Shown: one piece after another, positions 27,704 through 35,923 of the stretch
Position numbering within the stretch: position 1 is the first letter of the stretch
Layout of the letters: every line of letters begins with the position of its first letter
Position numbers and translations under genes: made by a program
Source: Ilyomonas sp965219515
Lineage (GTDB): Bacteria > Bacteroidota > Bacteroidia > Chitinophagales > Chitinophagaceae
DNA: 64,000 nt
Assembly (NCBI GenBank): GCA_965219515.1
Contig: OZ244776.1
Coordinates: 2,728,001-2,792,000, forward strand
Reading direction: 5' to 3'
Notes under the pieces: generated by a model
Told to the model about the DNA's origin: nothing
Seen by the model: only the letters and a program-made list of their open reading frames with translations
The model's database searches: none

Positions 27704-27823
27704 TTATAGAGAAGACGATTGATTTTCCGGTTTACTTTTTTTCAGATAAATAAAATAAGAAATTACCATCATAACACATAACAAAACGGTAGTAACCCAA
27801 TAGAAAATTTTTATAACTTTCAT
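27704..27823 (-). CDS. Small membrane protein, DoxX-like N-terminus (39 aa)
   Basis: ATG at 27823 opens 39 codons: MKVIKIFYWVTTVLLC and a single membrane helix, then a basic/polar tail. The start resembles the first helix of DoxX-like proteins, which often sit next to HxlR regulators. The remaining helices are absent, so this could be a truncated remnant or a true microprotein. It is divergent from the HxlR gene, and the palindrome at 27886-27905 lies between them. Confidence 0.4.
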   Translation of the reverse strand: MKVIKIFYWVTTVLLCVMMVISYFIYLKKSKPENQSSSL

Positions 27824-27885
27824 ATCGTATCTGCTCGCAGGTGCAAAGCTATAACCAGATAGTTACAAAAAGTAAGCAGTTTACA

Positions 27886-27905
27886 AAAGGTAAGTGCTTA
27901 CCTTT
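27886..27905. promoter_or_regulatory. Candidate HxlR operator overlapping a -7 box
   Basis: AAAGGTAAG (27886-27894) and CTTACCTTT (27897-27905) form a perfect 9-bp dyad around TG. The right half overlaps TACCTTTG (27899-27906), a TAnnTTTG -7 element for the HxlR gene at 27927. A dimeric winged-helix repressor binding here would block its own promoter and probably the divergent small gene. Confidence 0.6.
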
Positions 27906-27926
27906 GTGTAAGCAGAAAAAAATAAC

Positions 27927-28319
27927 ATGATGAACTGTCTTTCAACAAACGAAGAAGTAAACATAAAAGAATGTACGCGCAGCCTGGCAGCAGTAGGCGA
28001 TGCGCTTTATGCCATTGGCGGCAAATGGAAACTGCGGGTGATTATTGCGCTTCGCGATGGCAACAAACGGTTTAACGAGCTTCAGCGCACCATCAGCGGC
28101 ATCTCGGCCAAAGTATTGTCGAATGAATTGAAGGAACTGGAAATGAATGGTTTTGTAAGGCGGAATGTGTTTACCCGTACGCCGGTTGTTATAGAATACG
28201 AATTGACCGATTATAGCAATACGCTGGGCGATGTGCTTCATGCGTTACGCGAATGGGGCATGATGCACCGCGAAAAAATAAGAACCGACAGCCTGAAAGA
28301 ACATGAGGTAACGGTGTAG
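27927..28319 (+). CDS. HxlR-family winged-helix transcriptional regulator
   Basis: This 130-residue DNA-binding protein of the HxlR family has GDALYAIGGKWKLRVIIALRDG (helix 1-2), the recognition region GISAKVLSNELKELEMNGFV and the wing FTRTPVVIEYELT. Two cysteines near the start (C4 and C16) resemble the thiol/quinone/aldehyde sensing cysteines of some members. ATG at 27927 or 27930 is possible. The palindrome just upstream suggests autorepression. The target gene may be the divergent short membrane protein or lie elsewhere. Confidence 0.92.
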   Translation: MMNCLSTNEEVNIKECTRSLAAVGDALYAIGGKWKLRVIIALRDGNKRFNELQRTISGISAKVLSNELKELEMNGFVRRNVFTRTPVVIEYELTDYSNTLGDVLHALREWGMMHREKIRTDSLKEHEVTV

Positions 28320-28361
28320 GCTTATATATCTTTTGATGTTCGCGTAGCAGTTACAAAAAAA

Positions 28362-28393
28362 GCAGCGTGCGGATATAAATATCTGTACGCTGC
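28362..28393. terminator. Terminator hairpin between convergent genes
   Basis: A 15-bp stem (28362-28376 with 28379-28393, with G-U pairs) lies between the HxlR gene and the convergent gene at 28454. On the minus strand it is followed by a run of T (complement of 28354-28361), so it best terminates the minus-strand gene. Confidence 0.65.
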
Positions 28394-28453
28394 TTGTTTG
28401 ATTAAAAATGAATTGCAGAAAACTGCTTCATTTTTTTGTAATCATACTGCATT

Positions 28454-28729
28454 TCACGCATCGCTTTTATCGGTTGGCGTTTGTTTGTCTGATATACTGC
28501 CCGAGGGCGCCGACGTATCGCTTACCGTACTTTTGTCTTCGTTTAAGCCCGTTTTAATGTTCGCTTTATCCGATAATCCGGTTGGTGTGCCATCGTTTTT
28601 ATCGCCATTGTCTTTTTTCTCAAAATCTTTTTCATTAAAACTGCCATAGCCTGCGTTATAACGATCCGGATCCTGATCGTACGCTTTTTCCGAATCGGTA
28701 GAGCTTTTGTCCTGCGGATGTTTTTCCAT
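28454..28729 (-). CDS. Hydrophilic, probably disordered protein (91 aa)
   Basis: This 91-residue frame is made almost wholly of D, E, K, S, T, G, N and P, with no hydrophobic core or cysteine (MEKHPQDKSSTDSEKAYDQD). It starts at a good ATG and is followed by a terminator. The composition resembles stress-related hydrophilin-type proteins; no family is recognised. Low complexity makes chance unlikely but not excluded. Confidence 0.55.
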   Translation of the reverse strand: MEKHPQDKSSTDSEKAYDQDPDRYNAGYGSFNEKDFEKKDNGDKNDGTPTGLSDKANIKTGLNEDKSTVSDTSAPSGSISDKQTPTDKSDA

Positions 28730-29184
28730 AATGATGCTGATTTTTTATTTTACAAGTGAGTTATCAGGCATAGAAAATCGTACCGTAATAAATTGAGAGA
28801 AGCGCAATACAGAAAGCGTCAGCCAGTATGAATTTAAAAAAAGAGATTTATTTCAGGTATATCCGGAATAATATGATCTTTTCCGTTCAGGCAAAGAATA
28901 ATATGGATTGCACCAAACGCAATGAAGTGAAACCCGAAGAAAATTTTCTTTTACAATGGCACTTTAATAATTATCTCACACCCGCCGCCCGGTTCTTCAT
29001 ACCGATGAACTTGTTCATCAGTAAGCGTTAGCCGGCAGCCAAAGGATTCTTGTATAAATACAACTGAAAAAAATACATGGCACTTTGGTCATGATTGCAC
29101 ATATAAAACACGATGTGGCTTTGCACTAAGTATTGCATGGGTGTTGGCTAAAATGGGATTGAACATCTCACTTTTTTATAGATT
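28730..29184. other. Intergenic region without a supported gene
   Basis: About 450 bases. A plus-strand frame at 28828-29031 (67 codons) has no family resemblance and no promoter-like element that I can see. AT content rises toward the MNT/HEPN module, which may have been acquired. Confidence 0.45.
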
Positions 29185-29493
29185 TTGTCTATTTGTTTCA
29201 TGACCTTAGACAGTATTAAAATCAAATCAATAAAAGATTACTTCAAAACACGCCCTGTTTTGAAAGCCTACTTGTTTGGGTCATATGTTCGGGGAGTGGC
29301 AGACAATAAGAGCGATATAGATATTTTAGTTGATTTAGATTACAGCCAAAAAATTGGATTGCAGTTTATTCAAATGAAACTCGACCTCGAAAAGCTATTA
29401 AATAATGAAGTTGATTTAGTTTCTTCAAATGGCATGTCTAAATATATTAAACCACTTGTTGATCAGGAAAAGCGTTTACTATATGAGAGGTGA
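29185..29493 (+). CDS. MNT-domain antitoxin nucleotidyltransferase
   Basis: This 102-residue minimal nucleotidyltransferase of the MntA type has the GS-X10-D-X-D motif intact (GSYVRGVADNKSDID) near residues 31-45, followed by the third acidic position in NNEVDLVS. In MNT/HEPN systems this enzyme AMPylates the HEPN toxin on tyrosine and neutralises it. Its stop overlaps the start of the HEPN gene by 11 bases, so the two are translationally coupled. The ATG may lie a few codons downstream of 29185. Confidence 0.88.
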   Translation: MSICFMTLDSIKIKSIKDYFKTRPVLKAYLFGSYVRGVADNKSDIDILVDLDYSQKIGLQFIQMKLDLEKLLNNEVDLVSSNGMSKYIKPLVDQEKRLLYER

Positions 29494-29830
29494 ATCGGGA
29501 GACAAAATCAGATTGCAACCTATTCTTGATGCAATCGGCGAAATTCATAAATATTTAATTACGGCAGATCTTTCTGTATTTCTCGAAAATTCAATGATGC
29601 GATTTGCCTGCATAAAGCAAATGGAAATAATTGGCGAAGCCAGTAATCATCTTTCTCCTGAATTAACGTCTAAATTATCAGGCATCGAGTGGGCTCAAAT
29701 TGTTGGAATGCGAAATGTATTTGCTCATGAATATTTTGGCATTGACTCCAGTTTAGTTTGGGAGATTATTAAAATTGATATTCCAGAATTAAAAGAAAAA
29801 GTTGAACATATCTTAAAGTTAATACAGTAG
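29483..29830 (+). CDS. HEPN-domain toxin (HepT-like, DUF86)
   Basis: This 115-residue HEPN RNase is the partner of the MNT antitoxin. The catalytic R-X4-H-X-Y motif is complete (R77, H82, Y84 in RNVFAHEYFG); Y84 is the residue AMPylated in studied pairs. The preceding helix RFACIKQMEIIGEASNHLS is family typical. ATG 29483, inside the end of the antitoxin gene, is preferred over an upstream start at 29429. No defect is visible, so this pair looks functional. Confidence 0.88.
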   Translation: MRGESGDKIRLQPILDAIGEIHKYLITADLSVFLENSMMRFACIKQMEIIGEASNHLSPELTSKLSGIEWAQIVGMRNVFAHEYFGIDSSLVWEIIKIDIPELKEKVEHILKLIQ

Positions 29831-30172
29831 CCACTTCAGCCAACAATAGATTTGGAAAAAAACCGGCTGACAATACGCAACAGCAACTTTTGTTTGGCTA
29901 ATCATCTGCAGTTGTTAGCGGGACTTTATAAATTTGACTACATCAATAACAATGAACTTTTAATTCTACAAATTTAACTGAGGTTTTTAGCGGGACGAAT
30001 TTCAAATACCGGTTCTTCGCCAAGCCCTGACGTTAAGTGAACTTAATAACGACGCCTGTCTATAGGTGAGTTTTTTATGTCTGTCGTCAGATATTTTACA
30101 ATTGATATGACAGTAGTTCACACCTTAACATTTATCATCGCAAAATCCTTCTTATCTCACCGAATCTCCTTC
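29831..30172. other. Intergenic region, nothing recognised
   Basis: About 340 AT-rich bases between the HEPN gene and the radical SAM promoter. GTTAGCGGGAC-like words recur twice (near 29915 and 29987), but no hairpin, tRNA or plausible frame is evident. Confidence 0.4.
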
Positions 30173-30180
30173 TATCTTTG
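30173..30180 (+). promoter_or_regulatory. -7 element of radical SAM gene
   Basis: TATCTTTG fits TAnnTTTG and ends six bases before ATG 30187. It overlaps the upstream TTG (30178) that would otherwise extend the frame, which argues for the ATG. The transcript may be leaderless. Confidence 0.55.
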
Positions 30181-30186
30181 CCCTTC

Positions 30187-31215
30187 ATGTATTTTAATTG
30201 GAACGATACCGCAAACCTCATCGGCAAGCTCACGCCACGGCGTCTTTGGAATGCCGCCAAAGTGGTAATAAGTTACCAGCTTACGAAGCTTACTAAGAAA
30301 CCGTTGCAATGGGGCTATCCCATTTCGGTTTCGTTTGAGCCGACAACCTCCTGCAATCTTCGCTGTCCCGAATGCCCGAGCGGATTGCGCGCCTTTACGC
30401 GCGATACCGGCATGTTGAAAAAAGATTTTTTCAGGCAAACGATTGATGACATTTATAAAGATTTATTATATCTCATCTTTTATTTTCAGGGCGAGCCGTT
30501 TCTGAATCCTGATTTTTTGGAGATGGTAAAATATGCGCACGACAAAGGCATTTATACAGCTACATCAACCAACGCGCATTATTTAACCGATGAAAAAGCG
30601 AAGCACACGGTGGAAAGCGGTTTAGACAGATTGATTATCTCCATTGACGGCACCACGCAGGATGTGTACAAACAATACCGCGTTGGCGGCAACTTAGACA
30701 AAGTGCTGCAGGGCGCGCGCAACATTGTAAAATGGAAAAAAGAACTGAACAGCAAAACGCCGTTTGTGTTTTTTCAGTTTCTTGTGGTGAAGCCTAACGA
30801 ACACCAGATAGAAGATGTAAAACGTTTGGCAAAAGAGATTGGTGTTGACCAGATCCGGTTTAAAACGGCGCAGGTTTATGACTATGAAAATGATCCGCAC
30901 CAATTGATTCCAACAATAGATAAATACAGCCGTTACCGCATAGGGAAAGATGGCAGGATGAAAAGCAAAAGCGGGCTTGGCAATCATTGCTGGAAGCTGT
31001 GGCATGCCAACGTAATTACCTGGGACGGACTTGTGGTTCCCTGCTGTTTTGATAAAGACGCCATGCACCGGCTGGGCAATTTAAAGATGCAATCATTCAA
31101 GGAAATATGGAACAACGATAACTACAAACAGTTTCGCAGAGAAATGATGCAAAGCCGCAAAAACATTGACATTTGCGCCAATTGCAGCGAAGGCTTAACG
31201 GTATGGGAAGATTGA
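30187..31215 (+). CDS. Radical SAM/SPASM domain protein
   Basis: This 342-residue cytoplasmic iron-sulfur enzyme has the radical SAM motif CX3CX2C at residues 56-63 (CNLRCPEC) on a TIM-barrel core, with a FQGEP segment in the SAM-binding region. C-terminal cysteines (GNHCWKLW, VVPCCFD, CANC) form a SPASM-type auxiliary cluster site. Relatives modify peptides or sugars; the substrate is not indicated here because no precursor peptide or partner enzyme is adjacent. The upstream TTG start is rejected because it lies in the promoter. Confidence 0.88.
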   Translation: MYFNWNDTANLIGKLTPRRLWNAAKVVISYQLTKLTKKPLQWGYPISVSFEPTTSCNLRCPECPSGLRAFTRDTGMLKKDFFRQTIDDIYKDLLYLIFYFQGEPFLNPDFLEMVKYAHDKGIYTATSTNAHYLTDEKAKHTVESGLDRLIISIDGTTQDVYKQYRVGGNLDKVLQGARNIVKWKKELNSKTPFVFFQFLVVKPNEHQIEDVKRLAKEIGVDQIRFKTAQVYDYENDPHQLIPTIDKYSRYRIGKDGRMKSKSGLGNHCWKLWHANVITWDGLVVPCCFDKDAMHRLGNLKMQSFKEIWNNDNYKQFRREMMQSRKNIDICANCSEGLTVWED

Positions 31216-31253
31216 ATTATGGATAATTGCGTAATTTGTTTTATGGGTTAATT

Positions 31254-31589
31254 TTATAAAGCGATCTCTTTCAGCAATTGATAGTTATAAGGTAGATTGG
31301 TTTGAATAACTGACCACAAAATTTTATGTTCGACACCAAAGTATTAATGCATTAAAATATTTCTGAAATCAGCCATTTCTTTCCATTCAATCTTTTTGTA
31401 GCTATTTCTTGTTTCTTCTGAAATAGCCCTGGCTGCTTCGCCTATAATTTCGAAGGCGCGAATAACGGCGTATAACTTCATTTTATCATTTATAAAACTA
31501 TCGTAGGTATCGTTCTTTATACTGTCAAATACAAATCCGGTATTTTTTATTATGTCATTAATTAGTAATGCATCTGATCGCTTATACAT
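31254..31589 (-). pseudogene. HEPN toxin with nonsense codon in the active-site motif
   Basis: This is a second HepT-like gene. Translation stops after residue 81 (RNILMH) at TAA 31344-31346. The same frame continues YFGVEHKILWSVIQ to a stop at 31254. The stop falls at the X of R-X4-H-X-Y: R76 and H81 are kept, while the tyrosine and the last helix are lost. A single G to T change from GAA would explain it. The product is likely an inactivated toxin. Its start overlaps the end of the MNT gene by eight bases. Confidence 0.82.
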
Positions 31590-31884
31590 ACATCAGGTCA
31601 GGTTTTACGTAATCAAAATATTTTGGTTTAATCGCATCTCTGCTTACCACTTCTACTTTTTTATCAGGAAATAAATCATACAAAGCATAAGCTGTGTTGC
31701 AAAGATTTTTATAAGTAGCTTCATTCAATTCAATAAGTACATCAATATCACTCTCAAGTGTTTGTTCGTCTCTCGCATAACTACCAAACAATGCCAGTTC
31801 GCTTACCGAAAAATTCTTTTGCTGCAAAGGCTTTATGGCTTGCAATTTTTGAAGAATAGTATGCTTGTTCAATTCATTTTTCAT
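31582..31884 (-). CDS. MNT-domain antitoxin nucleotidyltransferase (second copy)
   Basis: This 100-residue MNT protein has the GS-X10-D-X-D motif intact (GSYARDEQTLESDID). It is related to but clearly diverged from the copy at 29185. It precedes and overlaps the inactivated HEPN gene. The two modules face each other around the radical SAM gene. With its toxin partner broken, this antitoxin may be a remnant or may cross-act on the first pair (inference). Confidence 0.85.
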   Translation of the reverse strand: MKNELNKHTILQKLQAIKPLQQKNFSVSELALFGSYARDEQTLESDIDVLIELNEATYKNLCNTAYALYDLFPDKKVEVVSRDAIKPKYFDYVKPDLMYV

Positions 31885-31981
31885 AACAATAACAAAAATA
31901 GTTTCTTTTCACTCAGTCATATGCTTAGTCTTACTTTAATTTGTATAGTTATGAGCACTTCGTAATTCTTTTACAATCATA

Positions 31982-33019
31982 ATGCAAAAAATCACTGCTC
32001 TTTTCTTATTTCTTTTATTCATAAATAGTATTTCCATCTCTCAGCCACCTCATTACAAAAACCTTGTTTTGGAAGGCGGCGGCATTAAAGGTTTTGCTTA
32101 TGTAGGTGCGTTTGAAATATTAGACAGCCTGGGCATTCTAAATGATATTCAACGCGTGGGCGGTTCTTCGGTTGGCGCCATACAAGCCATGCTGCTGGCT
32201 ACAGGCTACACGGCAGAAGAAATGAAAACCGTTGCCGCCGATATTCCTCTCAATACTTTTAATGACGGCTTTGTATCGGGCGGCTTTCACCGGCTGAAAA
32301 CAAAACTCGGCTTTTTTAAAGGCAAAGCCGTTACCAAATGGATAAATGCCTTAATTGAAAATAAAACCGGCGATGCCAACATTACGTTTGGCGAGATGCA
32401 CCGGCAAAAACAGGAAAAGCGTTATAAAGATTTATACATCACCGGAACTGACTTAACGTTTCAAAGTCTGCGCGTTTTTTCTTACGAAACGTATCCTGAT
32501 ATGAAAGTGAAAGATGCGGTACGAATATCTATGTCGGTGCCGCTTTATTTTGAGCCGGTTTACATAAACAATAGCGGCGGCGTTTGTAAAAGCAGCGATG
32601 CCGGAAGCATTCATCTGATGACCGATGGCGGCTTGCTAAGCAATTACCCGATACAAATATTTGATTCGGAGCAATACGGCGAATGCGTAACAACCGGCAA
32701 CACAATACAAAACAAGGAAACATTGGGACTGATACTTGAAAAGCCGGAACAGATTGAATACAGCAGGCATCATAGAGGCAATTACCCGATGCCCGTTCAT
32801 TCGGTAAAAAATTATATCGGCGCCATGTACCGGACATTGATTGACAAACCCGCGCCCGAACTGTCTGACACGCACTCTTTACGCCGTACCATTATGATCA
32901 GCAATATGAATATTTCGGGAAGAGTGAGAAAAATACCGCGCAAAATGGTTGAGGCTTTTGTAGCAGGCGGGCGAAAAGGCGTGAGAGACTTTTTTAACCG
33001 CGATTCGTCATCTTTATAA
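31982..33019 (+). CDS. Patatin-like phospholipase
   Basis: This 345-residue secreted serine lipid hydrolase has a signal peptide (1-20, ending ISISQ), the oxyanion glycine run GGGIKG (32-37), nucleophile S63 in GSSVG and the dyad aspartate D215 in DGG. All catalytic elements of the patatin family are present. Signal-bearing patatins of Bacteroidota often stay in the periplasm or outer membrane. It has no barrel domain and no operon partner. Confidence 0.92.
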   Translation: MQKITALFLFLLFINSISISQPPHYKNLVLEGGGIKGFAYVGAFEILDSLGILNDIQRVGGSSVGAIQAMLLATGYTAEEMKTVAADIPLNTFNDGFVSGGFHRLKTKLGFFKGKAVTKWINALIENKTGDANITFGEMHRQKQEKRYKDLYITGTDLTFQSLRVFSYETYPDMKVKDAVRISMSVPLYFEPVYINNSGGVCKSSDAGSIHLMTDGGLLSNYPIQIFDSEQYGECVTTGNTIQNKETLGLILEKPEQIEYSRHHRGNYPMPVHSVKNYIGAMYRTLIDKPAPELSDTHSLRRTIMISNMNISGRVRKIPRKMVEAFVAGGRKGVRDFFNRDSSSL

Positions 33020-33191
33020 TCATCAGGCGCAGTTTATTTTTTTACCCAAATACAAATCTTATGTATCACAACCTTTCTTTTGCAATAAATAAAAGTGAAA
33101 AAGGCAGCCTTGCAGAATCTGATATTCCTTTTTTACGTGTGTATAAAAGTGTTTTCTTATATCGCTTTTGCGATGGTAAATTGAGTTGTTC

Positions 33192-34784
33192 ATGAAATGG
33201 TTTCTCACTTGTGTCTTGTTTCCTGTGTTTTGTCTTTCATATCTTTCTTCTTTTTCTCAGCCCAAATACGAATTTCGCGCCGTATGGATAGCGAGCGTTG
33301 AAAACATTGACTGGCCAAGCCGAAAGGGCTTATCCGTTACGGAGCAGAAAGATGAATTTATCAGGATATTAAACATGCACCAGCGCAACGGCATGAATGC
33401 GGTTATTGTGCAGATACGCCCCGTAGCAGATGCGTTTTATCAATCGTCTTACGAGCCGTGGAGCGAATATTTGACGGGCAAACAAGGTATGCCGCCGGTG
33501 CCGTATTACGATCCGCTGCAGTTTATGATTAAAGAAACGCACAGGCGCGGCATGGAGTTTCATGCCTGGCTGAATCCGTATCGCGCGGTGTTTAATATTT
33601 ATTCTTCATCCGTTGCCTCCAATCATATTACGCGGCAGCATCCCGACTGGTTTATCACATACAACAAACAAAAAATATTCGATCCCGGAAATCCTGCCGT
33701 CATCAATTATGTATCGAATGTGGTAAAAGATATTGTATCGCGCTATGATGTGGATGGCATTCACATGGATGATTATTTTTACCCGTATCCGGCCGCCGGA
33801 AAAGAGTTTCCCGATTATGATAGTTACCGTTTGTATGGCAATGGAATGAACAAAAAAGACTGGCGGAGAAGCAACTGCGACAGCATTATTAAAAAGATAC
33901 ATGAAACGATTATAGCGGCAAAGCCGATGGTAAAATTTGGCGTAAGTCCGTTTGGCGTATGGCGCAACCAAAGCATGGATGCAAACGGCAGCGATACACA
34001 TGCAGGCATTTCTAATTACGACGACTTGTATGCCGATGTATTAACCTGGCTGAAGCAAGGCTGGATAGATTATGCGGCACCGCAACTGTACTGGGAAATC
34101 GGTCATAAGCTTTGCGACTATCAAACGCTGATAAACTGGTGGGGCGAGCATAGTTACGGAAAGCAAATCTTCATTGGCCATGCTTTGTATCGTGCCGGTT
34201 CGTCAATGGCATGGCGCAACAAAGACGAGTTGCCGCAGGAAGTAGAACTTACCCGCGAAACACCGAATATAGATGGCAGCATCTACTTCAGCAGCAAAGA
34301 TTTTTATCGCAACCCGAATGGTTTTAACGACAGTTTGCGCAATCATTATTATAAAACGCCTGCCATCGTTCCGCCGATGAGCTGGATAGATACAACAGCA
34401 CCGCCAACGCCTTTTATTACAGACGCCAAAGACGATAAAACAAGAATTGGAAATATCATTAAAATTGATGGTGAAATAACAGATACTTCTTCCGGTGAAA
34501 TCGTTAAAAGCTATGTGCTTTACCTGTCCGATGACAGCGCCACATTGGGCAATACCCCTTTTTTTATATCAACCGCCGATGAATCGGCACCCTATCATTT
34601 TTCATTCAATATTTACAATCAGCAAATCCCGACAGACTGGCTGAATTGTTACATCGCCGTATCGGTGGTAGATAAAGAAAACAATGAAAGTTTGCTGAGC
34701 AATAAAGAAGTATATGCCAGAACGGAACTGGGCTGGAAAAAACATGATACAGCTTTCAGCAATCAGCTGTCATTGGTTAAGTAA
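33192..34784 (+). CDS. GHL10 family glycosyl hydrolase-like lipoprotein/secreted protein
   Basis: This is a 530-residue exported protein with a signal sequence (MKWFLTCVLFPVFCLSYLSSFSQ) and a TIM-barrel of the GHL10 (DUF187) type: EFRAVWIASVENIDWPS at the start, VQIRPVADAFY, HAWLNPYRA and the DGIHMDDYFYPYP segment with acidic residues. The C-terminal 130 residues form an Ig-like beta domain. Related enzymes act on glycans such as peptidoglycan-like or surface polysaccharides. ATG 33192 is favoured over a TTG at 33186. Its stop overlaps the convergent aat stop by eight bases. Confidence 0.88.
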   Translation: MKWFLTCVLFPVFCLSYLSSFSQPKYEFRAVWIASVENIDWPSRKGLSVTEQKDEFIRILNMHQRNGMNAVIVQIRPVADAFYQSSYEPWSEYLTGKQGMPPVPYYDPLQFMIKETHRRGMEFHAWLNPYRAVFNIYSSSVASNHITRQHPDWFITYNKQKIFDPGNPAVINYVSNVVKDIVSRYDVDGIHMDDYFYPYPAAGKEFPDYDSYRLYGNGMNKKDWRRSNCDSIIKKIHETIIAAKPMVKFGVSPFGVWRNQSMDANGSDTHAGISNYDDLYADVLTWLKQGWIDYAAPQLYWEIGHKLCDYQTLINWWGEHSYGKQIFIGHALYRAGSSMAWRNKDELPQEVELTRETPNIDGSIYFSSKDFYRNPNGFNDSLRNHYYKTPAIVPPMSWIDTTAPPTPFITDAKDDKTRIGNIIKIDGEITDTSSGEIVKSYVLYLSDDSATLGNTPFFISTADESAPYHFSFNIYNQQIPTDWLNCYIAVSVVDKENNESLLSNKEVYARTELGWKKHDTAFSNQLSLVK

Positions 34785-35424
34785 TATTGTCAGATAACAG
34801 CGAAAGAAATTCGTTGCGGCTTATCATCCCGGCGCCGAGGCTTTCCAGATGCTGCGTATAAACCTGGCAGTCTATCAACACAACACCTTCTTCGCTTAGC
34901 TGTTTTACATAACTGATAAAAGCGTATTTGCTGGCGTTGCTTTCTTCGCTAAACATACTTTCGCCAAAAAATAAACGGCCCATCCGAATGCCATACAAGC
35001 CGCCGGCAAGCTTGTTGTTCAGCCATACTTCCGCACTGTGCGCATAACCCGTTTTATGAAGTTTTACATAAGCGGTTATCACATCTTCATTAATCCACGA
35101 GCCGTCCTGCTCTTTTCGCTTCATCATCATGCAGCAGCGAATCACTTTTTCAAAAGCGTGGTTGGTTGTAAAAACAAATTTGCCTTGTTTAAACAACCGA
35201 TTCATGCTCTGGCTGATTTTTAAATGCTGCGGAAACAAAACAAAGCGCGGATCGGGGCACCACCACAATGGTACTTCGCCATCATACCAGGGAAAGATTC
35301 CTTTTTGGTATGCCAGCAGCAGCCGTTCGGTTGAGAGGTCGCCGCCGATGGCCAGCAAACCGTCTTCCAAAGCATCCGTTACTTTGGGAAACCATAACTT
35401 ATTATCCAATACATGAAGCGGCAT
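34777..35424 (-). CDS. aat: Leucyl/phenylalanyl-tRNA--protein transferase
   Basis: This enzyme adds Leu or Phe from tRNA to N-terminal Arg/Lys of proteins, making them substrates for ClpS/ClpAP. At 215 residues it is complete. Family segments are FPWYDGEVPLWWCPDPRFVL (near 44-63), SWINEDVITAY, AEVWLNNKLAGGLYG and the FFGESMFSEESNASK active-site region. It follows clpS by 11 bases on the same strand, which places two steps of the N-degron pathway in one operon. Confidence 0.95.
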   Translation of the reverse strand: MPLHVLDNKLWFPKVTDALEDGLLAIGGDLSTERLLLAYQKGIFPWYDGEVPLWWCPDPRFVLFPQHLKISQSMNRLFKQGKFVFTTNHAFEKVIRCCMMMKRKEQDGSWINEDVITAYVKLHKTGYAHSAEVWLNNKLAGGLYGIRMGRLFFGESMFSEESNASKYAFISYVKQLSEEGVVLIDCQVYTQHLESLGAGMISRNEFLSLLSDNIT

Positions 35425-35435
35425 AACGACAAAAA

Positions 35436-35741
35436 TTATTTGTCAGCCAACATTTCAATCGTTGCGCCGATACCGCGTTCGGTAATGGCATCGCACATAG
35501 GTTTCAGCGTATCATAATCACCGTGTTTTACGGCATATTTTCCTTTGGTATGAATGAACATGGCGCATTGCTCGGCCTGTTCCCGCACATGATGACAAAC
35601 TTCTATCAATGTTACAATCACCCATTCAAAGGTGTTTATTTCGTCGTTCCACACAATCAGGCTGAACGGATGTTCTTCAGACACAAGCAGGTCTGTTTCT
35701 TCATCCAATTGCGGCCTGATGCCAATATTCATCGTATTCAT
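35436..35741 (-). CDS. clpS: ClpS adaptor protein
   Basis: This 101-residue adaptor binds N-degron residues and delivers proteins to the Clp protease. The N-terminal extension (1-24) is flexible and the core begins PFSLIVWNDEINTFEWVI, where the ND/E segment forms the binding pocket. The HIKGKY-like HTKGKYAVKHG segment is conserved too. It is first gene of a clpS-aat unit with a -7 box immediately upstream. Confidence 0.93.
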   Translation of the reverse strand: MNTMNIGIRPQLDEETDLLVSEEHPFSLIVWNDEINTFEWVIVTLIEVCHHVREQAEQCAMFIHTKGKYAVKHGDYDTLKPMCDAITERGIGATIEMLADK

Positions 35742-35745
35742 TTAT

Positions 35746-35753
35746 CAAAAGTA
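35746..35753 (-). promoter_or_regulatory. -7 element of clpS-aat
   Basis: On the minus strand TACTTTTG (35753-35746) fits TAnnTTTG and ends four bases before the clpS ATG (35741), so the mRNA would have almost no 5' leader. Confidence 0.5.
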
Positions 35754-35799
35754 TTGCATTCAGCAGGATATTTTACGTGTAAGAATCTTTAAAAAAAAT

Positions 35800-35829
35800 T
35801 TGGAAGAAAAAGCTACACGGCTATCTTTG
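35800..35829 (+). promoter_or_regulatory. Promoter of tRNA-Val
   Basis: TTG (35800-35802) and TATCTTTG (35822-35829), 19 bases apart, match the Bacteroidota -33/-7 promoter. The mature tRNA starts at 35846. Confidence 0.7.
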
Positions 35830-35845
35830 CACTCCCGATAAAAAC

Positions 35846-35920
35846 GGGAGCATAGCTCAGCTGGTTTAGAGCATCTGCCTTACAAGCAGAGGGTCCGCGG
35901 TTCGAACCCGTGTGCTCCCA
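35846..35920 (+). tRNA. tRNA-Val (anticodon TAC)
   Basis: The 75-base cloverleaf has acceptor GGGAGCA/TGCTCCC, D arm GCTCAGCTGG, anticodon stem TCTGC/GCAGA with loop CTTACAA (anticodon TAC), and T arm with GGTTCGAACCC. A is the discriminator and CCA is not encoded. A promoter precedes it and a terminator follows. Confidence 0.97.
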
Positions 35921-35923
35921 CAA

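Noticed and set aside
28828..29031. 67-codon plus-strand frame
   Set aside because: No similarity pattern, promoter or neighbour link supports it.
30178..30186. TTG start extending the radical SAM gene
   Set aside because: Lies within the TATCTTTG -7 box; ATG 30187 is preferred.
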